A stretch of DNA of 64,000 bases from Versatilivorator sp963663845 (GTDB taxonomy: Bacteria > Acidobacteriota > Terriglobia > Versatilivoradales > Versatilivoraceae), in assembly GCA_963663845.2 (NCBI GenBank), contig OY760650.2:1736001-1800000 (forward strand), given 5' to 3'. Below are positions 15,332 to 23,971 of this stretch, in pieces. The position numbers and the translations under genes are program-made. Under the pieces are notes generated by a model. That model was not told where the DNA came from. It made no database searches and worked only from the letters and a program-made list of their open reading frames with translations. Numbering within the stretch: position 1 is the stretch's first letter; the number at the start of each line of letters is the position of its first letter.

Positions 15332-17335
15332 CTATTCCCCGACCGCCTCCCCGGGAACGGCTTTCGCCGCGGATCCGTCAACCACCATCAGGGGCACCTC
15401 CGCCACCGGAATGGTGGGACCGGGCCTGCTCCCAATCAGGGGGCGGGCCGTGAGGCGGACCGACTCCGGCAGGGCCATCACCCGGGCGTCCTCCTCGGCG
15501 TGGAATACCATCACCGCCTGCAGCACGTCGGGAAGATAGTTGTATTTCCGGAGGGTCTCGTAGCGCGGCTTCCCCTTGATCTTGAGGATGCCTGTGCCCG
15601 GCAGCGCCTCGACGCCGCGGGGAAGCCCCTCCGCCTGCAGGATCATCTCTCCGGTGCCCCAGTCGAAGGCCCGTTCACCCAGAGAATCGGTGATCCTGGC
15701 GTCGATCTCCTCGACCCGCGCCGTGATGACCAGGGTCTTGGCCTCTCCCGGTGCGAGATTGATCCGCAACGGGTCGACCCGGCGGTCTTCCGTCCCCCGT
15801 TTCAGGGTCTCCACGGTGAATTCTCCCAGGTGAGGAATCTGCGGCCGGATCAGCAGACGGTACTGGCATTCCGGGCTGCCGTTTCTGGAGGTCACGTCGC
15901 GAACCTCGATCGTGTATTCTCCCTCCTGGTCAAAGGTCTCGATCACCTTGGACTCGATGTCCTTGACCACCCACTGCCCCTCGCTCAGCGTCGAGTTCAC
16001 TTTATGCAGGTTGGTCACCATGGACCGGCCGGCGGCGTCCCTGATCTCGATGCGGGGAGTGAAATGGGGGGGGCTCAAGCCGGGAGTCTGGATCTCGAAG
16101 GCCAGGCGCTGGGCCGACGGCAGCTTGAATCGGTAGGTATCCACGTCTCCCGGCCGGTCGATGGACCCCTGAATCAGGCCGGGCAAGGCCACCTCGACGG
16201 CTCGACCCGAATCATCGTTGGGTTCTTTCTCCGTCCAGTGGGTCACCCGGTTGGGAATGGGAGCCGGGCGCTTCCCCTGCTGGTTGTCGTAGGCGGTCTC
16301 CGGATCGGGGCGGCCGGAGGCGGGCTGCCCTTCGGCCTCCGGGTCGGTGGGGCGATTGGAGGTCACCGTCCGCGCCCAGAGAGCCTCCAAGCGGTCGGCG
16401 CCGATCCTGCGCGTGAAGGTTCGCCCCCACTCCGAGTCCTTGAGACGGCTCTGGTAGTCCCCTCCCGGGGGGGCCATTCTGAGCTGGTAGGCGTACTCGG
16501 GCTTCCCTTGAAATCGCTCCGAAGCCACTTCCACCAGGTAGCGGCCGGCCTTGCCGAACCGAACCTTCAATCCCGAGTTGATGGGCGTGGTGCCGGGGGG
16601 CGGTCCCGCTTCGCCCGGGCTCAAATTGATTTCTCCATGGACCTCGCTGTGAAAGGCCAACTGGGTGAGCTTGCGGGATCCCAGCCAACTGCCGGCGGTC
16701 TCATAGATCCGCAGTTGGGGGCGAAAGCCCTTGGTCAGGGTTTCGTGGCTGAAAATCACCTCGAACGCGACTTCCTGACCCTTGGCCGCTTCCAGGCTGT
16801 AGTAGTCCAGCTCCCCTTGCCTCGAGATGGCGCCGTTGACCACCACGGGAACGGCGACCGGCTGGGCCGTGGCAGGTTGCTGGTGGGGCCGGGAGGACTC
16901 GGCAATGACGGGGGCCTGGTGGATTTGCAGGTAGAGCCGGTTGGAGACGCCTCCCGCGGCCACCAGTCTCAGCGGGTGCGGACCCGGGGCGGCGTCGGGG
17001 GCGATATCGATCCGGAGCCTGACCCGGTACTCGCCGTCATCCTTCGACTCGGCCTTCTGGTCGCTCTTGGCGTCAGGGGCGGCCACCGGCTCCACCGATT
17101 CCACCCGGACTTCAAAGGCATCGTGGCCCATCCAGGCGGCGTGGGCGCCGGCCAGGAACTTGCCTCGAACTTCGACCTCCAGGCTGGAGCCGACCCTGCC
17201 GCCCAGGGGCGCCAGCGTGTGGAGCTCGGGCTCGGAAAAGGATGGCTTGGGCCCATCGGCGCCGGCCGCCAATCCCGCCGCCAGGCTCAGCAGGAAGAAC
17301 CCGGCCATCAAACGGTTGAATCTGTGGATCGCCAT
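15332..17335 (-). CDS. Exported protein with pre-peptidase C-terminal (PPC)-type domains
   Basis: The 667-residue protein has a signal peptide (MAIHRFNRLMAGFFLLSLAA) and an IPT/TIG-like beta domain (~30-130: HTLAPLGGRVGSSLEVEVRG). Two PPC-like beta-sandwich domains follow: one around 140-270 (ISRQGELDYYSLEAAKGQEV) and one around 380-500 (LIQGSIDRPGDVDTYRFKLP). The C-terminus is an all-beta region. PPC domains are non-catalytic substrate or cell-surface modules. GAGGAG precedes the ATG at 17335. It is the first gene of the three-gene module ending in DUF1501; the gap to the next gene is 42 bp. The three products probably act together outside the cytoplasm. Confidence 0.85.
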   Translation of the reverse strand: MAIHRFNRLMAGFFLLSLAAGLAAGADGPKPSFSEPELHTLAPLGGRVGSSLEVEVRGKFLAGAHAAWMGHDAFEVRVESVEPVAAPDAKSDQKAESKDDGEYRVRLRIDIAPDAAPGPHPLRLVAAGGVSNRLYLQIHQAPVIAESSRPHQQPATAQPVAVPVVVNGAISRQGELDYYSLEAAKGQEVAFEVIFSHETLTKGFRPQLRIYETAGSWLGSRKLTQLAFHSEVHGEINLSPGEAGPPPGTTPINSGLKVRFGKAGRYLVEVASERFQGKPEYAYQLRMAPPGGDYQSRLKDSEWGRTFTRRIGADRLEALWARTVTSNRPTDPEAEGQPASGRPDPETAYDNQQGKRPAPIPNRVTHWTEKEPNDDSGRAVEVALPGLIQGSIDRPGDVDTYRFKLPSAQRLAFEIQTPGLSPPHFTPRIEIRDAAGRSMVTNLHKVNSTLSEGQWVVKDIESKVIETFDQEGEYTIEVRDVTSRNGSPECQYRLLIRPQIPHLGEFTVETLKRGTEDRRVDPLRINLAPGEAKTLVITARVEEIDARITDSLGERAFDWGTGEMILQAEGLPRGVEALPGTGILKIKGKPRYETLRKYNYLPDVLQAVMVFHAEEDARVMALPESVRLTARPLIGSRPGPTIPVAEVPLMVVDGSAAKAVPGEAVGE

Positions 17336-17483
17336 GCTCTGCTCCTCGGCTCTAGCCGGTCCTTCCGCAAGGAAATTGCAACACGAGAAAGAGCTTTGCC
17401 GGGAAAGCCCTGGGCCAACCCGTACCTGTTGCGGAGACACTCCTTCGTGGGAAGCATAACTCTATAGATCTCATGGAGATTTG

Positions 17484-18386
17484 TCAACGAATGGCGCGAC
17501 GTCTCTCCAGCCGCCGCTGAAGCGGCAGGCCCATGGCGGCGGTCAACACGCACAGGGCCGTGTAGAAGGCGCTCGGAATGGCGGCCGCCTGCCCCAGGTG
17601 AGCCATGGCCAGCACGGAACCCAGCCCGGCATTCTGCATGCCCACCTCGATCACCAGGGTCCTGCGCTGAGCCGGGGGCCAGCCCAGCGCCCCGCCGGCC
17701 AGCCAGGCCACGCCATAGGCGCTCAGGTTCAACGTCACCAGGGCCGCCATCAGGAAGGGACCGGTCTCGGCCAGCCGTTCCCGATTGGCGGCCACCACCA
17801 CCATGATGATCAGGACGATGGCGATCGAGGCCGCCAGCGCGGCCATCCGGTCCCACCACCGCGGAAACTTCGGAAGGTAGGTTCGCAGCAGGATGCCGGC
17901 GGCCGCCGGCAGCACCACCATCCAGACCGCGCTCAGGGCCAGGGAGCCTGCCGGAACCTGCAGGCGGGCGCCGGCCAGGAGAGGCAGCCACAAGGCCAGG
18001 ATCAGCGGGCAGGCGAGGGTGGCCAGGGTGGTCAAGGTGATGGAAAGGATCAGGTCTCCCTTGAACAACAGGGTCATGACGTTGGAGGCGATGGCGCCGG
18101 GCATGCAGCCCACCAGCACGATGCCGACCCGCAGGGCGGGTTCCTGGAAGGCCAGGGAAATCAGCCAGGCCGTCAAGGGCATGACGGTGTACTGGCAGAC
18201 CAGGCCCAGGATCGGTCTCAGGGGAGCCCGCCGGAAGCTCTCCCTGTGTTCCGCCCGCACCAGGCTCCCCACCAGGACCATGGTCAGCGCAAAGGCGGGC
18301 GCCAGCGCCGGTTCCAGATGCAGCACGGCTTCAGGAAGAAAGAGGGCGATGGCGGCGGCGATCAGGACGCTGATCAGGACTCCCAA
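17484..18386 (-). CDS. Bile acid:sodium symporter (BASS) family transporter
   Basis: This is a 300-residue polytopic membrane protein with about nine to ten hydrophobic helices. Family landmarks are GCMPGAIASNVMTLLFKGD (~93-111, the first crossover region) and EVGMQNAGLGSVLAMAH (~248-264, the second). Members couple Na+ influx to uptake of organic anions such as bile acids, pyruvate, pantothenate or 2-keto acids. The start is a TTG at 18386 with GGAGG seven bases upstream. It is the last gene of a long minus-strand run that includes hydroxyacid dehydrogenases, so import of an organic acid is a reasonable guess. The gap to glpX is 106 bp, so it may have its own promoter. Confidence 0.85.
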   Translation of the reverse strand: MGVLISVLIAAAIALFLPEAVLHLEPALAPAFALTMVLVGSLVRAEHRESFRRAPLRPILGLVCQYTVMPLTAWLISLAFQEPALRVGIVLVGCMPGAIASNVMTLLFKGDLILSITLTTLATLACPLILALWLPLLAGARLQVPAGSLALSAVWMVVLPAAAGILLRTYLPKFPRWWDRMAALAASIAIVLIIMVVVAANRERLAETGPFLMAALVTLNLSAYGVAWLAGGALGWPPAQRRTLVIEVGMQNAGLGSVLAMAHLGQAAAIPSAFYTALCVLTAAMGLPLQRRLERRRAIR

Positions 18387-18492
18387 GCCGGACCTCCGGG
18401 CAAAAAGCGCAGCATCCGAGGATGCCCAAACGATCAGAAGCTGGATTCAAGCTCGAAGCGGGAGGAAGGAACGACTCGGCGCTTCCGAGTGA

Positions 18493-19500
18493 CTACAGGC
18501 GGACGCTGATGTCGGGACGTTGAGCCAAGTGGACGGTGTCCACGAAGCGGACGTGCCGGTTGGCCAGGTTCATCAGGATCGACTGCGTCCGGGTGCCGTC
18601 TCCGAAGAACCGCACGCCTTTCAGCAGGGTGCCGTTGGTGACGCCGGTAGCCGCGAAGATGATGTTCTTGCCCGAGGCCAGCTCGGTGGTGGCGTAGACC
18701 TTGTCCGGGTCCTCGATGCCCATGCGCTTCATCCGCTCGGCCTGCTGCTCGTCCTTCACCACCAGCCTTGCCAGGATCTCCCCATTGAGGCAGCGGAGCG
18801 CCGCCGCCGTCAACACCCCTTCCGGAGCGCCCCCGATTCCCATGACCGCGTGGACTCCGGTGCCGCGCAGGGCCACGCTGATGCCGGCCGAGAGGTCGCC
18901 GTCGGTAATGAGCCGGATGCGGGCCCCGGCGGCCCGAATATCCTGGATCAGCCGGGCATGCCTGGGGCGGTCCAGAACCACCACCACCAGGTTCTCCACG
19001 TCGCGGTCCAGCCTCTTGGCGATGGCCCGCAGGTTGTCCTTGACCGAGGCGTCGAGATCGATGACTCCCTTGGAGGAAGGTCCGACGATGATCTTCTCCA
19101 TGTAGCAGTCGGGTGCATTCAGCAGCCCGCCCTTCTCGGAGCTGGCCAGCACGGTGATGGCCCCCGGCGCCCCGGTGGCGCACAGGTTGGTGCCCTCCAG
19201 CGGGTCGACCGCAATGTCCACCTCGTGGATCGCCTGCTCGCCTTCGACGACGTCCTTGTGCCTGCCCACCGTTTCCCCGATGTAGAGCATGGGGGCCTGG
19301 TCCCGCTCGCCTTCTCCGATCACGATGGTCCCCTTCATGGGAACGCTGTCCATGATCTTCCGCATCACCTCCACCGCGGCCTGATCGGAGAACTCGCGGT
19401 CGCCGATGCCCATGGTGCGGGCAGCAGCGATGGCGGACTGCTCCACCACCTCCAGGAATGCGCGGGAAAGGTTCTGCGAGGGCAATCGGATACGGGCCAT
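18493..19500 (-). CDS. glpX: Class II fructose-1,6-bisphosphatase
   Basis: GlpX hydrolyses fructose 1,6-bisphosphate to fructose 6-phosphate in gluconeogenesis, with Mn2+ or Mg2+. The 335-residue protein shows the metal and phosphate motifs of the Li+-sensitive phosphatase fold: GTIVIGEGERDQAPMLYIGE (~55-75) and DIAVDPLEGTNLCATGAPGA (~90-110). GMGGAPEGVLTAAALRCLNG-type sequence follows near 205 (here GIGGAPEGVLTAAALR). Length is normal. The ATG at 19500 has AGGAGG upstream, so the longer frame is not used. It is 63 bp downstream of a hydroxyacid dehydrogenase gene in the same orientation. Confidence 0.93.
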   Translation of the reverse strand: MARIRLPSQNLSRAFLEVVEQSAIAAARTMGIGDREFSDQAAVEVMRKIMDSVPMKGTIVIGEGERDQAPMLYIGETVGRHKDVVEGEQAIHEVDIAVDPLEGTNLCATGAPGAITVLASSEKGGLLNAPDCYMEKIIVGPSSKGVIDLDASVKDNLRAIAKRLDRDVENLVVVVLDRPRHARLIQDIRAAGARIRLITDGDLSAGISVALRGTGVHAVMGIGGAPEGVLTAAALRCLNGEILARLVVKDEQQAERMKRMGIEDPDKVYATTELASGKNIIFAATGVTNGTLLKGVRFFGDGTRTQSILMNLANRHVRFVDTVHLAQRPDISVRL

Positions 19501-19563
19501 CAAGACCTCCTGGGGCCGGCTCCGCGCCTCGGCGCCGGCCGATCGGCGAATCCGGGGCAAGGC

Positions 19564-20529
19564 TCAGGGATTCACGACATTCCGGGTCCGGTTCTCGAGG
19601 AAACTCTGCACGTTTCCAACCACGGTGTCCATCAGCCGCGACCTGGCCTCGCGGGTCGCCCACGAGATGTGGGGGGTCACCAGGCAGTTCCTGGCCGAGA
19701 GCAGGGGGTTGGTCTCCAGGGGAGGCTCGACCGACAGCACGTCGAGCCCCGCCCCGGCTATCGTACCCGCCTCGAGGGCGTCGGCCAGATCCCGGTCGAC
19801 GATCAGGGGCCCCCGGGAATTGTTGAGAAGAAAGGCGGTGGGCTTCATCATGGCCAGCCTCTCGGCATTGATCATTCCCTCGGTCTCGGGGAACAGGGGA
19901 CAGTGCAGGCTGACCACGTCGGCCTCCCTGAGCAGCTCTTCCACGCCGGCCCAGCGAAACCCTTCATAGTCGGGCGGGTTGACGGTGACGGCGTCATGGG
20001 CGATGACCCGCATGCCCATGGCGTCGGCGATGCGGCCCACCTGCCGCCCGATGCGGCCGAATCCGATGATTCCCATGGTCCGCCCGGACAGCTCGATGAG
20101 AGGCGTCTTCCAGAAACACCACTCGATGCTTCGCGACCACTCCCCCGCCCGGACGGCATCGCTGTGGAGCTGCACGTGGTGGCAGAGCTCCAGCAGCAGC
20201 GCGAAGGCGAACTGGGCCACCGAGGCCGTCCCGTAGGTGGGCACGTTGGTCACGGGGATTCCCAGTTCCCTGGCCGCCTCGGTATCCACCACGTTGTATC
20301 CGGTGGCCAGCACCCCCACGTAACGAAGTCCCTCGCCCTCGAGTCGGCGCAACGCCTCCGCGTCCAGGGCGGTCTTGTTGGTCAAGACGACCTCGGCGCC
20401 CCTTGCGCGCTGCAGAGTGAGCCCGGCTTCGGTCCGATCGTGAACCTCGGTGGTTCCCAGCTTCTCCAGACCCTCCCAGGAAAGATCTCCCGGATTCAGG
20501 GTATATCCGTCAAGCACCACGATTCTCAT
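19564..20529 (-). CDS. D-2-hydroxyacid dehydrogenase, glycerate-dehydrogenase-like
   Basis: This is a 321-residue NAD-dependent D-isomer 2-hydroxyacid dehydrogenase. The N-terminus (MRIVVLDGYTLNPGDLSW) is like that of hydroxypyruvate reductase/glycerate dehydrogenase. The Rossmann motif is GIIGFGRIGRQVG (~147-159), and the catalytic set is Arg in NNSRGPLI (~240), Glu in SVEPP (~268) and His in VTPHISW (~287). It would reduce a 2-keto acid such as hydroxypyruvate or glyoxylate, or run in reverse. GAAGGAAGGAA precedes the ATG. The upstream gene, another member of the family, ends 16 bp away, so the two are co-transcribed; they are distant in sequence and not a recent duplication. Confidence 0.88.
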   Translation of the reverse strand: MRIVVLDGYTLNPGDLSWEGLEKLGTTEVHDRTEAGLTLQRARGAEVVLTNKTALDAEALRRLEGEGLRYVGVLATGYNVVDTEAARELGIPVTNVPTYGTASVAQFAFALLLELCHHVQLHSDAVRAGEWSRSIEWCFWKTPLIELSGRTMGIIGFGRIGRQVGRIADAMGMRVIAHDAVTVNPPDYEGFRWAGVEELLREADVVSLHCPLFPETEGMINAERLAMMKPTAFLLNNSRGPLIVDRDLADALEAGTIAGAGLDVLSVEPPLETNPLLSARNCLVTPHISWATREARSRLMDTVVGNVQSFLENRTRNVVNP

Positions 20530-20545
20530 AGTTTCCTTCCTTCCC

Positions 20546-21526
20546 TCAAGATTCGAACAACTCCTCGCAAACTTCCGGATTGACGCAGTAGCGGGGTCGC
20601 CGCCCCCGGAGAACCGCCACCATGTCGTTGGCCATGGAGCGGTAGATGCGCTCCATCGCCAAGCGGCTCACGCCCAGCAAATGGGGAGCCCCGGTAAAGT
20701 TGGGGTGTTGGAACAGGCGGTGGGAGGTGTCGGGGGGTTCGGTGGGAAACACGTCCAGGCCCACCGCTCCCAGGTGGCCGCTCTCCAGGGCGTCGGCCAG
20801 CACGTCCAGGCTTTCCACCACCCCTCCCCGGGCGGTATTGATGAAGACGGCTCCCGGCTTCATCCGCGCGATCCGCTCCCGGTTGATCATGCCGCGGGTC
20901 TGCTCCCCCAGGGGGACGTGCACCGAAACGAAATCGGAGCGGCGCAGCAGGTCATCCAGCGGCGCCAGCTCGACTCCCATCCCCGCAGCCGCTTCTTCCG
21001 TCAGAAAGGGATCGTATCCCAGCACTTCCATCTCGAAATTCCGCACCAGCCGGGCCAGGCGCCCCCCGATTCGACCCAGCCCGATGATTCCCAGGGCGTG
21101 CCCGGTCAGATCCCCCGTGCTCATCTGGTAGCGACGCCGCCACTGACCCTGCTTGAGGATGGAGTCGGCCAACTGGACCTTCTTGACGATGGCCATCAGC
21201 AGCGCCAGGGCCGCCTCGGCCACGGCGAACCCTCCGATGGGAGCGTACACCACCGGAATCTTCCGCCGGGTGGCGAAGGCCACGTCCACCGTGTCGTAGC
21301 CGACCCCGGGCCTGCCGATGACTCGCAAGCCCGGGCAGTTTTCCATGATCTTCCGGGTAATGCCGCCTTCGGTGCCTCGGGCCACCAGCCCGATGGTCCC
21401 CTCCAGCAGGGTGAGCACGGTGGGTTCGTCCGGAGAGGGCGAGATCTCCACCGGCGCCGCCTCTTGCAGGATGTCGATGGCTATCCGATCGATGGGAGCG
21501 ATGGATACGATGCGTTCAGGCTGCAT
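20546..21526 (-). CDS. D-2-hydroxyacid dehydrogenase, phosphoglycerate-dehydrogenase-like
   Basis: This is a 326-residue member of the same superfamily. It has GRPGVGYDTVDVAFATRRKI (~90-109), the Rossmann motif LGIIGLGRIGGRLA (~145-158), Arg in NTARGGVVES (~236) and Glu in PTEPP. The last catalytic region reads GAPHLLGVS, with His in place. It resembles SerA/CtBP-type enzymes without the C-terminal ACT domain, so a role in serine synthesis is not implied. I start at 21526 (MQPERIVSIAPIDR) after AAGGAAAAG; an upstream start would add 16 poorly conserved residues. Substrate unknown. Confidence 0.87.
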   Translation of the reverse strand: MQPERIVSIAPIDRIAIDILQEAAPVEISPSPDEPTVLTLLEGTIGLVARGTEGGITRKIMENCPGLRVIGRPGVGYDTVDVAFATRRKIPVVYAPIGGFAVAEAALALLMAIVKKVQLADSILKQGQWRRRYQMSTGDLTGHALGIIGLGRIGGRLARLVRNFEMEVLGYDPFLTEEAAAGMGVELAPLDDLLRRSDFVSVHVPLGEQTRGMINRERIARMKPGAVFINTARGGVVESLDVLADALESGHLGAVGLDVFPTEPPDTSHRLFQHPNFTGAPHLLGVSRLAMERIYRSMANDMVAVLRGRRPRYCVNPEVCEELFES

Positions 21527-21601
21527 ACGGGGTTCTTTTCCTTTGCCTCTGTCTCGGGATTCCGGCCGAAGCACCCGGACGCCCGGGCCCAGACCGACCG
21601 G

Positions 21602-22390
21602 CTAAACCGAGTGGGTGAGATAGTCGATGCGCCCGCCGTCCACGGTGAGCACCTGCCCCGTCATGAAGGAGGAGTCGTCGGAGGCCAGAAAGAGAGCCAC
21701 CCCCGCGATGTCCGCCGGATCGCCCACTCGACGCAGCATGGTCCGTTCGGCGATGCCGTCGACGTAGGTCCCGCTGGCTCGGGCGCCCTCCCGAGACATG
21801 TCGGTGAGGATGAACCCGGGAGCGATGGCGTTCACGGTGATGTTGTGGGGACCCAGTTCCCTGGCCAGCCGGCGGTTGAACAGGTTGACCGCAGCCTTGG
21901 TCATGGCGTAACCGGTCACTCCGGGCATGGAGGTGCCCAGGGCGGCAATGGAGGAGACGTTGATGATCCTCCCCCGGCCTCGCTGCTTCATGCCCTCGGC
22001 CACGGCCGCGGCGCAGCCGATGACCCCCTTGACGTTGACGTCCACCATGCGGTCGAACCCCTCCCCGGTCGCCTCCAGCGACGGCTCCTGGTTGAGAAGC
22101 CCGGCATTGTTGACCAGGATGTCGATCGGCCCGTACTCCTGAACGACCTGTCGGACCATGGAGTCCACCTGTTCGGCGACTCCCACGTCGGCTTGAACGC
22201 AGAGGGCGCGCCCACCTGCCGAAGCGATGGCTTCGCACACTTCCTCGGCCAGGCGGCCATTGGCGGCGTAGTTGACGGCCACCGCGGCTCCCTCTTCGGC
22301 AAAGGCCAGGGCGATCGCCTTGCCTATGCCGCGAGAGGCCCCCGTGACCAGGGCCACCTTGTTCTCCAGTCTCAGTCTGCTGGCTGCCAT
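21602..22390 (-). CDS. SDR-family oxidoreductase (FabG-like)
   Basis: This is a 262-residue classical short-chain dehydrogenase: TGASRGIGKAIA cofactor motif (~16-27), NNAG (~93), Ser in INVSSIA (~147), YAMTK catalytic Tyr/Lys (~160) and a C-terminal TVDGGRIDYLTHSV. It is similar to 3-oxoacyl-ACP reductases and sugar or alcohol dehydrogenases; substrate unknown. Its start is 3 bp from the stop of the PF13769 gene, so it belongs to the same transcript as the corrinoid-linked genes upstream. Its position between one-carbon genes and two hydroxyacid dehydrogenases suggests a role in oxidising a demethylated product, but this is inference. Confidence 0.87.
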   Translation of the reverse strand: MAASRLRLENKVALVTGASRGIGKAIALAFAEEGAAVAVNYAANGRLAEEVCEAIASAGGRALCVQADVGVAEQVDSMVRQVVQEYGPIDILVNNAGLLNQEPSLEATGEGFDRMVDVNVKGVIGCAAAVAEGMKQRGRGRIINVSSIAALGTSMPGVTGYAMTKAAVNLFNRRLARELGPHNITVNAIAPGFILTDMSREGARASGTYVDGIAERTMLRRVGDPADIAGVALFLASDDSSFMTGQVLTVDGGRIDYLTHSV

Positions 22391-22393
22391 CGG

Positions 22394-22705
22394 CTACCTC
22401 GCTGAATCTTTCCCGGACCTGGCTGAACGTCCGCCACGCTTGCGCTTGCGGGCGTCGAACTCCCGTTCGAGCTCCTCGGCCAGGCTGTCCAGGACCTCCT
22501 GGGGGGTTCCGGACCGTTCCTGTCTGGCCGTCCACTGCCACTGATCCAGGTAGTCATCCGTGCCCGCCAGGCCCTCGGCCATGGCGACCCGGTCGATCTC
22601 CACCTGAAAGCGGTCGGGCAAGGGCCTGGAAACGCCGCGACGGCCCTCGTAGACCTTGATCTGGGCCGGAATGTCCTTCCAGAACAGAATCTGATACTGG
22701 GCCAT
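22394..22705 (-). CDS. PF13769 ('virulence factor') small protein
   Basis: The 103-residue protein reads MAQYQILFWKDIPAQIKVYE, then GRRGVSRPLPDRFQVEIDRV and AMAEGLAGTDDYLDQWQW. That is the signature I know for PF13769 (W+DIPAQV..G+RR....LP.RF..AID..AM). The Pfam name is historical; no virulence role is implied. From memory, homologues in Rhodobacterales lie in gene sets with MetF and methyl-THF:corrinoid methyltransferases, as here, so it probably serves the corrinoid C1 pathway. The tail is highly basic (DARKRKRGGRSARSGKD). It is separated from the upstream methyltransferase gene by a 141-bp gene-free gap. Confidence 0.75.
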   Translation of the reverse strand: MAQYQILFWKDIPAQIKVYEGRRGVSRPLPDRFQVEIDRVAMAEGLAGTDDYLDQWQWTARQERSGTPQEVLDSLAEELEREFDARKRKRGGRSARSGKDSAR

Positions 22706-22846
22706 GATTCCAGCCTGCTCCCTCTCCGCTGCGCGGGTTCCATGGGTTTACGCCCACGGCTACCTGCTGCAGCCGACGAACCGACGTCCTCTCGGTGGCC
22801 CAATGCCATTTCCAGAGAACGCCAAACCCTTGTCCTGCGGGGACGG

Positions 22847-23881
22847 CTACTGCAGTTCCCCCTTGCGGTAGGCGCGCAGGAAATTCTTGCAGTGGCGATC
22901 CCTGCCCAGCAGCAGATCCTCCGTCATGCGGTAGGCGCCGGCATGGCGGTCCATGGAAAGGATCGACTGCAGGTTGCTGGCCACCGGATCGATGATGCCG
23001 CTGTCCGCTCCCGCCTCCAGGGACAGGAGAATGAAGACGTCGTTGATCAGCCGCCGCCGGGGCAGTCCGAAGGAGACGTTGCTCAGCCCCCCGGTAATAT
23101 GCATCTCCGGCCCGTAGCGGGCCCGCAACTGCCGGATGGTCTCCAGGGCATGGTGGCCAAAGCGGCCGTCGACCGAGATGGGAAACACCAGCACGTCCAC
23201 GTAGATGCTGTCCAGGGAGATCCCCTTGGCCAGGGCGGCCTCCACCATGCGCGAGGCATTCTCCAGGCGCTCGACCTCGTCCTGGGGCATTCCCTTCTCT
23301 CCGGCCGCCGTCACGATGACCCTGGCGCCGTGCTCGCGGGCCAGGTCCAGGGCTTCCAGACGCTCCAGGGAGGCCGAATTCAGCAGGTTTCTCCCCGCCT
23401 TCTCGTGGCAGGCTTCCAGGCCGGCCTGAATGATCTCGATGTTGGAGGAATCCACCGAGACCGGCGCCGGGCTCATGGCCTGCACCGTTCCGACCAGCCA
23501 CTGCATGGCCTCCTTCTGTTCGTTCAACTTGAGGGACACCTCGTCCACGTTCAGGTCGAGGAAGTCCACCCCCGCCGACAACTGCCGCTCCACCAGGTAA
23601 CGGAGATAACTGAGCCCCTCTTCCGACTCCGGGCCACCCGCCTGGGCCGCCAGGACGGCGATCTTCACGTGCTTGACCCGGCCCTCCTGGTAGTCCTGGG
23701 TCTGCTTGACCGCTTCCGGGATGGGCAGGTAGCGGGTCTCTCCGGCGGAGGTCCTGTAGACGACCGATTCCACGCCGTCGGGATTCTCGACGATGCGCTT
23801 CCCCTTTCTCAACAAGACCCGGGTGGTGTGAACGTTCTCGCCGATGGTCACAAACTGCAGCGGGTTCCCGTTACTGTTCAT
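22847..23881 (-). CDS. Methyltetrahydrofolate:corrinoid methyltransferase (MtrH/AcsE/CmuB-like)
   Basis: The 344-residue protein has the pterin-binding (dihydropteroate-synthase-like) TIM barrel: FVTIGENVHTTR near the start, GVDFLDLNVDEVS (~93-105), PAPVSVDSSNIEIIQAG (~138-154), NLLNSAS (~165), VIVTAAGEKGMPQ (~187-199), the region VYVDVLVFPIS-like YVDVLVFPIS (~225) and ITGGLSNVSFGLP (~256-268). Members move a methyl group between a methyl-corrinoid protein and tetrahydrofolate. Together with the MtaA-like enzyme, corrinoid protein, MetF and RACo it would pass substrate methyl groups to THF. It is the seventh gene from the operon start, 90 bp after metF. Confidence 0.88.
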   Translation of the reverse strand: MNSNGNPLQFVTIGENVHTTRVLLRKGKRIVENPDGVESVVYRTSAGETRYLPIPEAVKQTQDYQEGRVKHVKIAVLAAQAGGPESEEGLSYLRYLVERQLSAGVDFLDLNVDEVSLKLNEQKEAMQWLVGTVQAMSPAPVSVDSSNIEIIQAGLEACHEKAGRNLLNSASLERLEALDLAREHGARVIVTAAGEKGMPQDEVERLENASRMVEAALAKGISLDSIYVDVLVFPISVDGRFGHHALETIRQLRARYGPEMHITGGLSNVSFGLPRRRLINDVFILLSLEAGADSGIIDPVASNLQSILSMDRHAGAYRMTEDLLLGRDRHCKNFLRAYRKGELQ

Positions 23882-23971
23882 AGCCTTGCTTTCTCGCCGC
23901 CTCGCCGGATATCGCCCGCAAGCGTCGTTGGTCTTCCCTGCCGTTTTCGCCCCGTCTCGAAGGCTGACGGG

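Noticed and set aside
11954..17467. A 1837-codon open frame on the plus strand
   Set aside because: It runs antisense to three well-supported exported-protein genes and has no domain or signal; it is a high-GC shadow frame.
19564..21526. Adjacent 2-hydroxyacid dehydrogenases as a tandem duplication
   Set aside because: They share family motifs only; N-termini, loop lengths and C-termini differ strongly.
22706..22846. Possible small gene in the gap before the PF13769 gene
   Set aside because: The only frame continues through neighbouring genes without a plausible start or composition; it looks like an intergenic repeat fragment.
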